Assembly: GCA_021849045.1 (NCBI GenBank)
Contig: JAJZTK010000007.1
Span: 1 to 57,766 of the forward strand
Direction of reading: 5' to 3'
DNA from: Deltaproteobacteria bacterium
GTDB lineage: Bacteria > Desulfobacterota > Desulfuromonadia > Geobacterales > DSM-12255
DNA: 57,766 nt
Positions within the stretch are counted from its first letter, which is position 1. Each line of letters opens with the position of its first letter. The notes below the pieces were generated by a model, which was not told the origin of the DNA, made no database searches, and was given only the letters and a program-made list of their open reading frames with translations. Below are positions 1-8,335 of this stretch, one piece after another. A program made the position numbers and the translations under genes.

Positions 1-291
1 AATGCCCGGAGCGTGGTGGTCCGCGACCAGTCGGTGCAGTCCGACGAGGCGGTGCGGGTGAAGGCGGACAAGGGTAACCCGAACCATGTCGGCGCGCCCA
101 TGCCGGGCAAGGTGCTGAAGGTCAACGTCAAGGCCGGCGATGAGGTCAAGGCCGGCGATGTGCTGCTGGTCACCGAGGCGATGAAGATGGAGACCAACAT
201 CAAGGCCAAGGTCGAGGGCAAGGTTGCTGAAGTGAAGTTCAGGGAAGGTGACAAGGTGGAGAAAGAGGACCTGGTGATCGTGATGGCGTAG
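1..291 (+). CDS. pyc: Pyruvate carboxylase, C-terminal biotin carrier end (partial)
   Basis: Only the last 96 codons are present; the reading frame is open from base 1, so the start lies outside the window. The visible part is a biotinyl domain: a [17 protein letters not shown] segment leads into the lipoyl-like fold, and the EAMKMET motif carries the lysine that is biotinylated. The [15 protein letters not shown] lead-in is typical of the C-terminus of single-chain pyruvate carboxylase rather than acetyl-CoA carboxylase BCCP. The enzyme carboxylates pyruvate to oxaloacetate in the cytoplasm, refilling the TCA cycle. A strong hairpin terminator follows 20 bases after the stop, so this is the end of its transcription unit. 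A carrier domain of another biotin enzyme is possible but less likely. Confidence 0.9.
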   Translation, partial: NARSVVVRDQSVQSDEAVRVKADKGNPNHVGAPMPGKVLKVNVKAGDEVKAGDVLLVTEAMKMETNIKAKVEGKVAEVKFREGDKVEKEDLVIVMA

Positions 292-310
292 CCGAAGCGT
301 CAGGAATAGC

Positions 311-346
311 AACGAAAAAGGGAGCCGTCCGGCTCCCTTTTTCGTT
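311..346. terminator. Perfect 16-bp hairpin terminator shared by pyc and the convergent lipoprotein gene
   Basis: Arms 311-326 and 331-346 are exact reverse complements with a GTCC loop. The stem has a GC core (GGGAGCC) flanked by A-run and T-run ends, so the structure reads as a Rho-independent terminator from either strand. It lies between pyc (+) and the lipoprotein gene (-), which converge here. Confidence 0.9.
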
Positions 347-367
347 GTCCCTTCGAGTTGCTCCTGC

Positions 368-1099
368 TCAATTTCTTGTAAATAGCGCGCTGGTGCTGGA
401 ATAGACCGGTGATACCGGCGACACCGTGCCATCGAGAATAGCCAGCGTGCCTGAGAGCTGATTCTGATTGCCGGTAACAGGCGACAGGCTGCCTGCTACC
501 ATGCTGTCACCGACTGGGCTCTGGGCCTGGAATTTATAGCCGCCGGTTCCGAAAGGCAGGATGTAATTCAAACCGGAACTATCCGCGATCGTCACCAAAC
601 CTCCCGGCAGGACGGAGCATTGAATGGTGCCGAGATAATGGGTGTTGTCGAGCGCCGGGCCGGTAATGGTCATGGTCACGGCTGGAACTATGCCGGCATC
701 GGACTTCCAGACCTGTGGAAACATTCCGCCGGTAACCGTGACCGTTGCCGTGGCGTAGTTTCCGGGATCTGCAGCACTCGTCGCCGTAACGTGGTAGGTT
801 CCCGCGGTCTGCGGCGCCGTGTAGACCCCACCCTGCGTGATGCTGCCGCCATTGGACTCGACGACGCTCCAGATCACACCTCGGTCGGTTGCGCCAATAA
901 CGGTGGCGGAAAAGTTGCTGGTTCCTCCGCCTGCCATGCTTACCGTAGAGGGGGTGATCGTGACGCCAGAGGTCGTGGTGGTGGTCGTGGTCGTAGAGGT
1001 GTGATCGCCCAGGGCATTGTCGACGTTCCAGCCACATCCTGTGATGACCATTAACAGGGTTGCCAGGCAACAGCAGAGGAACAAGCTGCGATCATGCAT
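368..1099 (-). CDS. Secreted lipoprotein with bacterial Ig-like domain
   Basis: This encodes a 243-aa hypothetical lipoprotein. The ATG at 1099 is chosen because a GGAAAGG ribosome site precedes it by 8 bases and because it begins directly at a signal peptide (MHDRSLFLCC...) ending in a lipobox, VITGC. A longer frame to 1213 exists but would bury the signal. After the lipidated cysteine comes a linker with eight consecutive threonines, then an Ig-like (Big_2-type) segment starting VTITPSTVSMAGGG and containing the VYTAPQTAGTYHVTATS pattern. The last 85 residues are not recognised. It is probably anchored in the envelope facing the periplasm or the cell surface. It has its own transcription unit, convergent with pyc. 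Function unknown. Confidence 0.72.
   Translation of the reverse strand: MHDRSLFLCCCLATLLMVITGCGWNVDNALGDHTSTTTTTTTTSGVTITPSTVSMAGGGTSNFSATVIGATDRGVIWSVVESNGGSITQGGVYTAPQTAGTYHVTATSAADPGNYATATVTVTGGMFPQVWKSDAGIVPAVTMTITGPALDNTHYLGTIQCSVLPGGLVTIADSSGLNYILPFGTGGYKFQAQSPVGDSMVAGSLSPVTGNQNQLSGTLAILDGTVSPVSPVYSSTSALFTRN
971..994 (-). repeat. Threonine-codon microsatellite (8 ACN codons)
   Basis: Eight in-frame Thr codons (ACG/ACC only) form a near-triplet repeat inside the linker of the lipoprotein gene. Such a tract can change length by slippage in 3-base steps without breaking the frame, altering linker length between the membrane anchor and the Ig-like domain. Confidence 0.7.
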
Positions 1100-1179
1100 T
1101 ATTGAGACCTTTCCGCAATGTTCGAGTACTAGCCTCATCACTATAACAGCCGGGCAACTATTGAGTAAAGCGGTGAGTT

Positions 1180-2031
1180 TTACTGCTCCAGGAATGCCGA
1201 GATCTCCCTCCACGTCTCAACCGGCTGCTCTTCGTGTGGGTTGTGGCCGCAATCGTCGATGACCGCCAGGCAGGCGTAGGGGATCTCCCGTGCCAGCCGC
1301 TCCCCCATGGCCAGCGGAGTGATCCGGTCGTTCCTTCCCCAGACGATGAGCGTTGGAACCCCGATATTACCGTAGGAGCCCACCAGCCGGTCGTAGTCGG
1401 GGGGAATAATCCGTCGGACCGACTCCCCGAAGGCGTGGCAGATGCCACGACTACTGAACCCCCTGGCGTATCGTTCGATCCGGTCCGGAGTGATGTCGGT
1501 CCGGTTGTGAAAACAGACGCGCAGGACATGCTTGACGATGGTCCGAACCGGGATAAGGGTCAAGAGGAGTGTGCCGGCCAGGGGGTGGGCGAGTAGCCGC
1601 ATGAACCGGGGAAATCTGTGCCGGTAGGCGGCGGCGTCGATGAGCACGAGCCGGCCGATCCGTTCTCTGTCCCGGTCCCGGGAGCTGATGGCGGTGATAA
1701 GGGCGACTCCCCCTCCCAGGGAGTGGCCGACCAGCGCCACATGCCTCAACCCCAGGGTTTCGAGGAAGCCGGCGACCAGCGCTGCCTGGTCAACGGGGGA
1801 GTAGCGGGTGTCGTTCGGTTTGGCTGAAAAGCCGAACCCCTTCAGGTCAAGGAGGTAGAGTGTATGGCGGTCCGGGGGGATGAGCCGTCGCAGGTCGTGC
1901 CAGGTGGCAATGGATGCGGCATAACCGTGGAGGAGGACGACCGGTACCGGACCGGACCCTTCGACCTGGTACGCCAGGTTAATCCCATAGATTGAAATGG
2001 TGCGATACGCTGGAGGGAGATGGCTGCCCAT
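1180..2031 (-). CDS. Alpha/beta-hydrolase fold protein
   Basis: This 283-aa protein is a typical single-domain alpha/beta hydrolase. The oxyanion-side motif VVLLHGYAAS lies near residue 35, the nucleophile elbow GHSLGG has Ser104, and the likely acid is Asp235 (VWGRNDRITP) with His263 (CGHNPHEE). It resembles the esterase/lipase/haloperoxidase-like branch, and its substrate cannot be inferred. It has no signal peptide, so it should be cytoplasmic. The start lies 15 bases behind the stop of the upstream triheme cytochrome gene, so the two are probably cotranscribed; no strong ribosome site is visible in that gap. Its 3' end is 80 bases upstream of the lipoprotein start, on the same strand. Confidence 0.85.
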   Translation of the reverse strand: MGSHLPPAYRTISIYGINLAYQVEGSGPVPVVLLHGYAASIATWHDLRRLIPPDRHTLYLLDLKGFGFSAKPNDTRYSPVDQAALVAGFLETLGLRHVALVGHSLGGGVALITAISSRDRDRERIGRLVLIDAAAYRHRFPRFMRLLAHPLAGTLLLTLIPVRTIVKHVLRVCFHNRTDITPDRIERYARGFSSRGICHAFGESVRRIIPPDYDRLVGSYGNIGVPTLIVWGRNDRITPLAMGERLAREIPYACLAVIDDCGHNPHEEQPVETWREISAFLEQ

Positions 2032-2046
2032 AGTGGCGGCGAGGCC

Positions 2047-2322
2047 CTAACGGTCGTCCGAGTTGAGCTTGTGGCATTCGCGGCAGTGAACGGACGGACC
2101 CTTGCCGACCTTCTTATGGCAGCCGAGGCAGAGTTTGTGGCCGCTCTGCTTATTGATGCCGAACGGTCTCGGCGCCCCTTCGTGGCAATCCTTGCACGGG
2201 AAGAGCCCCATGTGCAGGGAGTGGTCGAAGTCGATATCGCCGTTATAGGCCTTGAGGATCTTGCCCCTGGCCAGCGGGGCAGTGGCCAGCAGCGTAACGA
2301 GTATGATTGTCAGCGTTTTCAT
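2047..2322 (-). CDS. Small periplasmic triheme c-type cytochrome (c7-like)
   Basis: This 91-aa protein has a signal peptide (MKTLTIILVTLLATAPLARG) and three heme-binding CXXCH motifs (CKDCH, CLGCH, CRECH), with extra histidines (FDHSLHMG, SGHK) that can serve as distal ligands. Size, three hemes and the FDH...H pattern fit the c7/PpcA-type or related triheme cytochrome fold used as a periplasmic electron shuttle in Geobacter. The start at 2322 is chosen because the signal peptide begins there; upstream in-frame residues look non-native. It leads a two-gene unit with the hydrolase. The electron partner is not evident from the neighbours. Confidence 0.85.
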   Translation of the reverse strand: MKTLTIILVTLLATAPLARGKILKAYNGDIDFDHSLHMGLFPCKDCHEGAPRPFGINKQSGHKLCLGCHKKVGKGPSVHCRECHKLNSDDR

Positions 2323-2424
2323 CCGTTCACCATTCTTTGGTAGCTTGGTACGGCAAGAAATTACCACAAAGGGACAGCACCACAAAGGCAAAAAAGGGCG
2401 ATCTGCCGGGAGATATCTTCGGGA

Positions 2425-4803
2425 TCAGAAGCCCAGCTCGCGCCTGAACTCTGCCAGGCACTCTCTGATCGCGCTGCTGCTTTCCAGGGTGAGCACCTTC
2501 CGGGCGATCTCTTCGGCCCTGAGGATGTCGACGTTCTGCAGGGCCTGCTTGATGACCGGAATGGCGGGCGACGACATGCTGAATTCCCTGATCCCCATCC
2601 CCAGGAGGATGACGGCGTTGAGGGGATCGGCGGCCATCTCGCCGCAGATGGAGACCTTTTTCCCGGCTGTCATCGCGGCATCGACAACGGTCTTGATGGC
2701 GTGCAGGATTGCCGGATGATGGGGGTCGTAATAGCGGCGGACCTTGGGATTGTTCCGGTCGGCGGCCAGGGTGTACTGGATCAGGTCGTTGGTGCCGATG
2801 CTGAAGAAGTCCACCTCCCTGGCCAGAATGGCGGCGGTCTGGACGGCGGCCGGCAGTTCCACCATGATTCCCAGCGGCATGTCCGGGTCAAACGGCTTGC
2901 CGTGGTGGGTGAGCTCTTCTTTCACCTCCGCTATGATCCGCCGGATCTCCCTGATTTCGTCCACGCAGGAGATCATCGGGAACATGAGACTCGCCCGGCC
3001 GTGGATGGAGGCCATCAGCACCGCGGCCAACTGCTCCTTGAAGATGTCGTGCCGTTCCAGAGAAACCCTGATGGAGCGCCACCCCATGAAGGGGTTGTCC
3101 TCCTTGGGGTACTGGAAGTAGGGGAGCCCCTTGTCTCCGCCGATATCGAGGGTACGGATCGTCACCGGCTGGCCGGGGAATCCCTCCAGCATCTTCCGGT
3201 AAATATGGTACTGCTCGACCCGGTCCGGAAACGACTTGCGGGTCATATAGGGGAATTCGGTCCGGTAGAGCCCCACCCCTTCGGCGCCGTTGGCCAGGGC
3301 CACCCGGATGTCGGAGAGGAGCCCGATGTTGGCGCGGAGAAAGGCCCGACAGCCGTCACGGGTGACCGCCGGCAGGTCCTTCAGCTCCTCCAGTTCTTTC
3401 CGCTTCTGGCCGTAGTCGTGCTGCAGCCTCTCGTATTCACCCTTCACCCGGTCATCGGGATTGATGTATACATGGCCGGAACTGCCGTCGATGATCACCT
3501 CGTCCCGCAGCCCGATGTGTGCCAGGAGCCGGTCGATCCCCAATACCGCCGGTATGCCGAGGGATTTGGCCATGATCGCGGCGTGGGAGCTGACATCCCC
3601 CTTTTCGGTGACAATGCCGGCGATCTTTTCCGGGTCGAAGGTCGCCAGGTCGGACGGAAGGATCTCCTCTGCCACCAGTATCCGCTTCTCCCTGAGCCGC
3701 TTGGGGGTCTTGTCATTCCCCTCCAGGGAGTCGATGATCCGGCGGCCAATGTCCTCCATGTCCGCTGAGCGGCTCCGCAGGTAGGGGTCCTCCATCCGAG
3801 AGAAGGCCGACACGTAGAAGTCGACCACATCCTGCACGGCGCGGGCAGCACCGAAATCGCTGTCGATCAGCTCCTGGATCTTGGCGATGAAGCCACGATC
3901 CTCCAGGATCATCAGGTGGGTGTGGAAGATGGCCGCATCCTCCTTGGAGATCAGCTGGGCCACCCGTTTTTCCATGTACAGGGTCTGGATCTTGGCCTTT
4001 TCCAGGGCCATCTGGAACCGCTTGTGCTCCTCGGGCCGTGGGAGGATCTTCTCCAAAAGGGTAGCACTGCGTGCCCCCCGACGGCTCAGCACATAAAGCC
4101 TCCCCATGCAGAAGCCGGGAGAAACCGCCGCGCCGATCAGGACGAGCGGCTGTTTCCCTTTCTTCCCGGTGGGCACGGCCCGGGACTTGGCCACACTGTC
4201 CTGCTCCATGGCCTGGATCTTTTTCAGCTCCAGTTCGAAAAAGGCCCGTTCCTCCTCCTTCTTGCGAATGGAGTCGAGCAGCTTGGCATTGATGACGATG
4301 CTGCTGATCTGGTAGGCGATGGTGGTGAGGGTGCTGATCTCTGCCGGGGTGAAGATCCGCGACTCACGGGTCTGCACGACGATTACCCCGACCGGGGTTT
4401 TCCGTTCGAAGAGCGGGATGCCGAGGAAGGAGTGGTATTTTTCCTCCCTGGTTTCCTTGAAGTACTTGTAGCGAGGGTGGGCCGGCGCATCGTCGGTGTT
4501 TACCACCCCGCGTTGTTCCACGACCAGACCGGTGAGCCCCTCCGAGGTCTTCATGGTGATCCGGCCGACCGACGCGCGGGAAAGACCCTTGGTGGCCTGG
4601 AGCTTGAGGGTTTCTCCGTCGTCCTCCAGGAGATAGATGGAGCAGACGTCGGACGCCATCCGTTTCGATACCAGCGAGACGATGTTGTCCAGGGTCTCCT
4701 GGAGGTCATGGGAGTGGAGGATCAGGGTGTTGATGTCCTCCAGGGTCCGCAGACCGCTGATTTCCTGCCGGTCTTCGCCGGCTGTCGGTAGAGAAGGTGT
4801 CAT
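2425..4803 (-). CDS. ptsP: Nitrogen-PTS enzyme I, GAF-domain phosphoenolpyruvate phosphotransferase
   Basis: This 792-aa protein has an N-terminal GAF domain (about residues 20-165) followed by a complete PTS enzyme I module. The phospho-accepting His407 lies in DVSSHAAIMAKSLG, the signature DFFSIGTNDLIQYTLAADR marks the PEP-binding barrel, and a catalytic cysteine sits in KVSICGEMA near residue 716. The family moves phosphate from PEP to the NPr carrier of the regulatory nitrogen PTS, not to a sugar. The frame stays open upstream to 5607, but that part is antisense to the TPR gene and is not coding; the ATG at 4803 gives the family's usual length. Its ribosome site is weak. It is divergent from the TPR gene, and no NPr or EIIA partner is nearby. 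Confidence 0.93.
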   Translation of the reverse strand: MTPSLPTAGEDRQEISGLRTLEDINTLILHSHDLQETLDNIVSLVSKRMASDVCSIYLLEDDGETLKLQATKGLSRASVGRITMKTSEGLTGLVVEQRGVVNTDDAPAHPRYKYFKETREEKYHSFLGIPLFERKTPVGVIVVQTRESRIFTPAEISTLTTIAYQISSIVINAKLLDSIRKKEEERAFFELELKKIQAMEQDSVAKSRAVPTGKKGKQPLVLIGAAVSPGFCMGRLYVLSRRGARSATLLEKILPRPEEHKRFQMALEKAKIQTLYMEKRVAQLISKEDAAIFHTHLMILEDRGFIAKIQELIDSDFGAARAVQDVVDFYVSAFSRMEDPYLRSRSADMEDIGRRIIDSLEGNDKTPKRLREKRILVAEEILPSDLATFDPEKIAGIVTEKGDVSSHAAIMAKSLGIPAVLGIDRLLAHIGLRDEVIIDGSSGHVYINPDDRVKGEYERLQHDYGQKRKELEELKDLPAVTRDGCRAFLRANIGLLSDIRVALANGAEGVGLYRTEFPYMTRKSFPDRVEQYHIYRKMLEGFPGQPVTIRTLDIGGDKGLPYFQYPKEDNPFMGWRSIRVSLERHDIFKEQLAAVLMASIHGRASLMFPMISCVDEIREIRRIIAEVKEELTHHGKPFDPDMPLGIMVELPAAVQTAAILAREVDFFSIGTNDLIQYTLAADRNNPKVRRYYDPHHPAILHAIKTVVDAAMTAGKKVSICGEMAADPLNAVILLGMGIREFSMSSPAIPVIKQALQNVDILRAEEIARKVLTLESSSAIRECLAEFRRELGF

Positions 4804-4874
4804 GGCGATAAAATAGTACACGGCGTACCAGATGAACGCAAACCAATATTTTTTAAGCTGTTGCAGCCGTAAGC

Positions 4875-4903
4875 TGGAAAGCTGGTTACCTTCGTGGTAT
4901 AGT
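4875..4903 (+). promoter_or_regulatory. Predicted sigma-70 promoter of the TPR gene
   Basis: TGGAAA at 4875-4880 and TATAGT at 4898-4903 are 17 bases apart, with an extended TGG before the -10. The predicted start near 4910 leaves a leader of about 25 bases that carries the CTGGAG ribosome site of the TPR gene. It lies in the 132-base divergent gap with ptsP. Confidence 0.5.
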
Positions 4904-4935
4904 GCCGGCCAGACTACATTGACTGGAGACAAGCC

Positions 4936-5730
4936 ATGACGAGCGGATTCGAGCAGGAACTGGGAGTGGTCATCGCAGCCCTTGAGGCGGGCGAAGGGGA
5001 AACGGCAGTGGCTGCGGCCAGGCGCTGCATCGAGTTGGAACCGAAGAACCCGGAGGGTCATTTCTGCCTCGGCGAGGCCCTGGCTACGACAGAGAAGCCG
5101 GAAGAGGCCATAAACGCATACGAGACGGGGCTCAAGCTGGAACCTGACGATACGGACGCCCTGGCCGCGCTGGGGGACCTCCACTTCGAACTGGGGCGCC
5201 ACAAGGAGGCGCTGCAGACCTACCGGAAAATCGTCGACCTCAATCCGAAGGATGCGGATGGCTATGTAAATATCGGCCTGGTGTACAATGCCATGGAGCG
5301 GGCCGACGAGGCGATCAAGGCCTACAATACGGCACTCGAACTCGATCCCAACAACGTCTTTGCCTACAATGCCCTGGGGGACGCACTCTACGGCCAGGGT
5401 GAACGGGACCGGGCGGTGGAGGCCTACAAACGGGGGATCGAGATCGATCCGTCCGATGCCGCGGCCCATTTCAACCTGGGGGAGCTGTACTACGATCTTG
5501 GCGAGCACGACAATGCCGAAAAGGAGTGTCGTGAGGCAGTCCGTCTCGATCCCCACTTTACCCTGGCCTACCTCACCCTGGGGAGCCTCTACATGGACCA
5601 GGAGCATGTGCGGGAGGCGCTGAAGTCCCTGAAGCTCTATCTTAAGTACGAAACCTCTCCCCAGGCCCAGGAGATGGTTGCCGAGGTGAAGGCGGTAGTG
5701 GAGGGGCTCGAAGCCGAACTAAAGGAGTAG
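4936..5730 (+). CDS. TPR-repeat protein
   Basis: This 264-aa protein is built almost entirely of 34-residue tetratricopeptide repeats, about seven units. They show the expected pattern of small and aromatic residues (for example AYNALGDALYGQGERDRAVEAYKRG and AHFNLGELYYDLGEHDNAEKE). It has no signal peptide, so it is a cytoplasmic scaffold for protein contacts. The ATG at 4936 follows a CTGGAG ribosome site. It is a single-gene unit with a predicted promoter upstream and a clear terminator downstream. The partner is unknown; being divergent from ptsP does not prove a link. Confidence 0.85.
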   Translation: MTSGFEQELGVVIAALEAGEGETAVAAARRCIELEPKNPEGHFCLGEALATTEKPEEAINAYETGLKLEPDDTDALAALGDLHFELGRHKEALQTYRKIVDLNPKDADGYVNIGLVYNAMERADEAIKAYNTALELDPNNVFAYNALGDALYGQGERDRAVEAYKRGIEIDPSDAAAHFNLGELYYDLGEHDNAEKECREAVRLDPHFTLAYLTLGSLYMDQEHVREALKSLKLYLKYETSPQAQEMVAEVKAVVEGLEAELKE

Positions 5731-5759
5731 TGACCGATATCAGCACGGAACAACGGAAG

Positions 5760-5786
5760 GGCTGCCGGTAATGGCAGCCTTTTTTT
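5760..5786 (+). terminator. Rho-independent terminator of the TPR gene
   Basis: The stem GGCTGCC (5760-5766) pairs with GGCAGCC (5773-5779) around a GGTAAT loop and is followed directly by seven T residues. It starts 30 bases after the TPR stop codon. Confidence 0.92.
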
Positions 5787-5943
5787 ATGGCTACGATAAC
5801 CGGATAAAACGGTTGAACTTCCACTGTGCTAGCGGTTTCCGGCTGGTTTTAATAATTTTTTGCAACTGCTCAAGTTTCTAATGCTCTTGACGATAAAAAT
5901 GTAAGTTTTTGAGAAAATGATAATGAAAACATGGGGGTACGTT

Positions 5944-7581
5944 ATGGGCTGGTTCCGCGATCTGAAGATAGGGATGAAGCTTATTATCGGCTATGCACTG
6001 ATGGTGCTCATCGCGGTGGGAATCGGGGTCGTCGGATTGAGAAGCATTAGTGACTTTGCCCGGCAGCAGAAAGACGCCTATGAGTTCAATACCGTGCCCA
6101 TTGGTATTTTGGGGGTGGCGGGTGGCCACTACCAGCAGATACGGATTGACCTGAGGAATGCCGTTATCGCCAAAGAAAACAGTGACGTGGAAAAATTCGC
6201 TGCCAACGTCCGCAATGAGCATAAGGTGGTGGCGGACAAGCTGGCGGAGATGGACAAGATGGTCCGCCTGCCGGATCAAAGGAAGATTTACGATCAGGTG
6301 GTTGAGGAGTTCAACAGGTATGGCAACTGGGAGGAGAAGATTCTCGGCCTGGCCCGGGAGAACAACAAGCAGGAGGCCTTTGACGTCCTGCAGAGCGATG
6401 CCTACAAAAACTCCACCAAGGTGATCAGTGATGGGCTGGCAAAAGTTCAGGAGATGAAAACAACCAATGCGAAGGGAAAAGCCCTGAAGAGCGACGCAAC
6501 AGCTAACTCCGCCGAGAGGATCATGGTTGTCCTGCTGTTGGCCAGCATGGCCTGTGCTGCCGCTCTGGCCATCTTCCTCGCCGGCATCATCTCCCGACCG
6601 TTGCGGGAAGCGGTGGCCATTTCCAACCGGATGGCGGACGGGGACCTGACGGTCGTTGTCGGCAGGCGAAACAAGGACGAGGCAGGCCAGCTTCTGACGG
6701 CGATGGAGAACATGGCGGAGAAACTCAATGTGCTGATATCCAAGGTGACGCAGAACAGCAGGCGGGTGGCGGACGCCGCGGTGCGTCTCCAATCGAGCTC
6801 TGAGCAGATTGCCGTCGGCGCCCAGGATGCCGCCTCACGGATCAACAACATTGCCGTGGCAGGCGAGGAAATGACGGCCACGTCCTGCGAAATAGCCCAG
6901 AATTGCACCATTGCTGCCCAGGGGGCAGGCAACGCCAATGATTCGGCGGCAACCGGCGCATCGGTGGTCCAGGAAACCGTCATGGTCATGAACAGCATAT
7001 CGGAGCAGGTCAAGGAATCCGCCCGGACCGTCGGCAGCCTTGGAGAGCGGAGCGATCAGATCGGCGAGATTGTCGGTACTATTGAGGATATCGCCGATCA
7101 GACCAATCTTCTTGCCTTGAATGCGGCCATCGAGGCGGCCCGGGCCGGGGAGCAGGGGAGAGGTTTTGCCGTTGTGGCCGACGAGGTGCGTGCCTTGGCC
7201 GAGCGTACCACCAAGGCCACCAAGGAGATCGGCCAGATGATCAAGTCGATCCAACAGGAAACCAGGGTGGCGGTAAGCACCATGGAAGAGGGGGTGCATG
7301 AGGTTGAAAACGGGCGGGACAAGGCGACCAGGTCCGGTAGCGCCCTGACGGAGATACTCGAACAGATCAACAACGTCACCATTCAGGTGAACCAGATTGC
7401 CACGGCCGCCGAACAGCAAACATCCACCACCAGCGAGATAAGCGGCAGCCTGCAGCAGATTACCGAGGTCGTGAATGGAAATGCCGGCCGTGCCCGGGAA
7501 TCATCAGATGCGGCATCAGAGTTGGCAGGACTTGCCGAAGAACTGCAGCAACTGGCGGGACATTTCCGTTTGGTTGGGTGA
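5944..7581 (+). CDS. Methyl-accepting chemotaxis protein (4HB-type sensor)
   Basis: This 545-aa chemoreceptor has TM1 at about residues 10-34, a periplasmic helical sensor of about 155 residues resembling the four-helix-bundle MCP ligand domain, TM2 near 193-216, a HAMP linker, and a long cytoplasmic signalling coiled coil. The conserved hairpin tip that contacts CheA and CheW ([20 protein letters not shown]) lies near residues 382-401. The ATG at 5944 is preferred to 5917 because a GGGGG ribosome site sits 6 bases upstream of it and the transmembrane helix then begins at the usual distance. cheW follows 138 bases later on the same strand, which suggests receptor and coupling protein act together. 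The ligand is unknown. Confidence 0.9.
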   Translation: MGWFRDLKIGMKLIIGYALMVLIAVGIGVVGLRSISDFARQQKDAYEFNTVPIGILGVAGGHYQQIRIDLRNAVIAKENSDVEKFAANVRNEHKVVADKLAEMDKMVRLPDQRKIYDQVVEEFNRYGNWEEKILGLARENNKQEAFDVLQSDAYKNSTKVISDGLAKVQEMKTTNAKGKALKSDATANSAERIMVVLLLASMACAAALAIFLAGIISRPLREAVAISNRMADGDLTVVVGRRNKDEAGQLLTAMENMAEKLNVLISKVTQNSRRVADAAVRLQSSSEQIAVGAQDAASRINNIAVAGEEMTATSCEIAQNCTIAAQGAGNANDSAATGASVVQETVMVMNSISEQVKESARTVGSLGERSDQIGEIVGTIEDIADQTNLLALNAAIEAARAGEQGRGFAVVADEVRALAERTTKATKEIGQMIKSIQQETRVAVSTMEEGVHEVENGRDKATRSGSALTEILEQINNVTIQVNQIATAAEQQTSTTSEISGSLQQITEVVNGNAGRARESSDAASELAGLAEELQQLAGHFRLVG

Positions 7582-7719
7582 GGTAGGGAACGCTTTAAAA
7601 ACATATGGGATTTTGTAATTGGCACGTATGAAATGGTTTAAGTTCTAATGATTCGTTACCGATAGTCGTTACATCTAGGTTGGTGACCCAGTCCAATGAC
7701 AAAAGAAGGAGACGGATAT

Positions 7720-8217
7720 ATGAGCAATTTGCCAATGGTTGCGGGGAACACGCTAGCCGGCCAGACACTGCACATGGTTGGCTTCACGGTGGGGAGCGAA
7801 GAGTTCTGTGTCGACATCCTCAAGGTGCAGGAGATCATCCGGATGGTGCCGATTACTGCCATGCCCAATGCCCCCGACTATGTCGAGGGGGTCATCAACC
7901 TGCGGGGCAAGGTCATTCCCATCATCGATTTCCGCAAGCGGTTTCATATCTTCGATACGACCACGGTGGAGGAACAGAACCGGCGGATTGTGGTGGTTTC
8001 CATCGGCAGCGCCACCATCGGCCTGGTCGTGGACCAGGTGTCCCAGGTCCTCAAGCTGAATGCCGACCAGATATCTCCCACCCCGGCCGTGGCCAAGGGG
8101 TACGAGGCCGATTCGATCATCGGCGTGGGGCGGATTGGCGAAAAACTGCTCATCATTCTCGATCTGGAGAAGGTCTTTTCCGATGCGGAACTGAGCGGGA
8201 TGGAGAGTGCCGCATAA
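7720..8217 (+). CDS. cheW: Chemotaxis coupling protein CheW
   Basis: This 165-aa CheW-domain protein shows the characteristic stretches FTVGSEEFCVDILKVQEII, NAPDYVEGVINLRGKVIPII and LVVDQVSQVL. CheW bridges chemoreceptors to the kinase CheA at the inner membrane. The ATG at 7720 is favoured by an AAGGAG ribosome site 8 bases upstream; an in-frame ATG at 7696 lacks one. Its receptor is probably the product of the gene just upstream. No cheA is in the window, so it must work with a kinase encoded elsewhere. A heptamer repeat array and a terminator follow its stop. Confidence 0.93.
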   Translation: MSNLPMVAGNTLAGQTLHMVGFTVGSEEFCVDILKVQEIIRMVPITAMPNAPDYVEGVINLRGKVIPIIDFRKRFHIFDTTTVEEQNRRIVVVSIGSATIGLVVDQVSQVLKLNADQISPTPAVAKGYEADSIIGVGRIGEKLLIILDLEKVFSDAELSGMESAA

Positions 8218-8221
8218 GGCC

Positions 8222-8264
8222 GTGAGGAGTGAGGAGTGAGGAGTGAGGAGTGAGGAGTGAGGAG
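8222..8264. repeat. Tandem heptamer array GTGAGGA x6
   Basis: Six exact copies of GTGAGGA plus one base fill 43 bases immediately after the cheW stop codon. The array runs into the downstream terminator stem. A degenerate four-copy version of the same heptamer lies at 16242-16269. Confidence 0.95.
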
Positions 8265-8290
8265 GCGCCGTTGGGCGCCTTTTCTTTTTG
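8263..8290 (+). terminator. Rho-independent terminator after cheW
   Basis: AGGCGCC (8263-8269) and GGCGCCT (8274-8280) pair around a GTTG loop and are followed by TTTTCTTTTT. It shares its first bases with the end of the heptamer array. Confidence 0.9.
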
Positions 8291-8335
8291 GAGCGTTCGG
8301 CAGGTGCGATACAATGATATCAAGGAGGATATGCC

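Noticed and set aside
4804-5607. Upstream extension of the ptsP frame giving a 1,060-aa protein
   Set aside because: The extra part is fully antisense to the TPR gene, which has its own promoter, ribosome site and repeats; the PtsP family starts near the GAF domain at 4803.
5904-5930. FliA (sigma-28) promoter before the chemoreceptor
   Set aside because: TAAGTTT is present but the spacing to the GATAA element is several bases too short.
7619-7640. Sigma-54 promoter before cheW
   Set aside because: TTGGCACG is present, but the required GC at the -12 position is missing at the correct distance.
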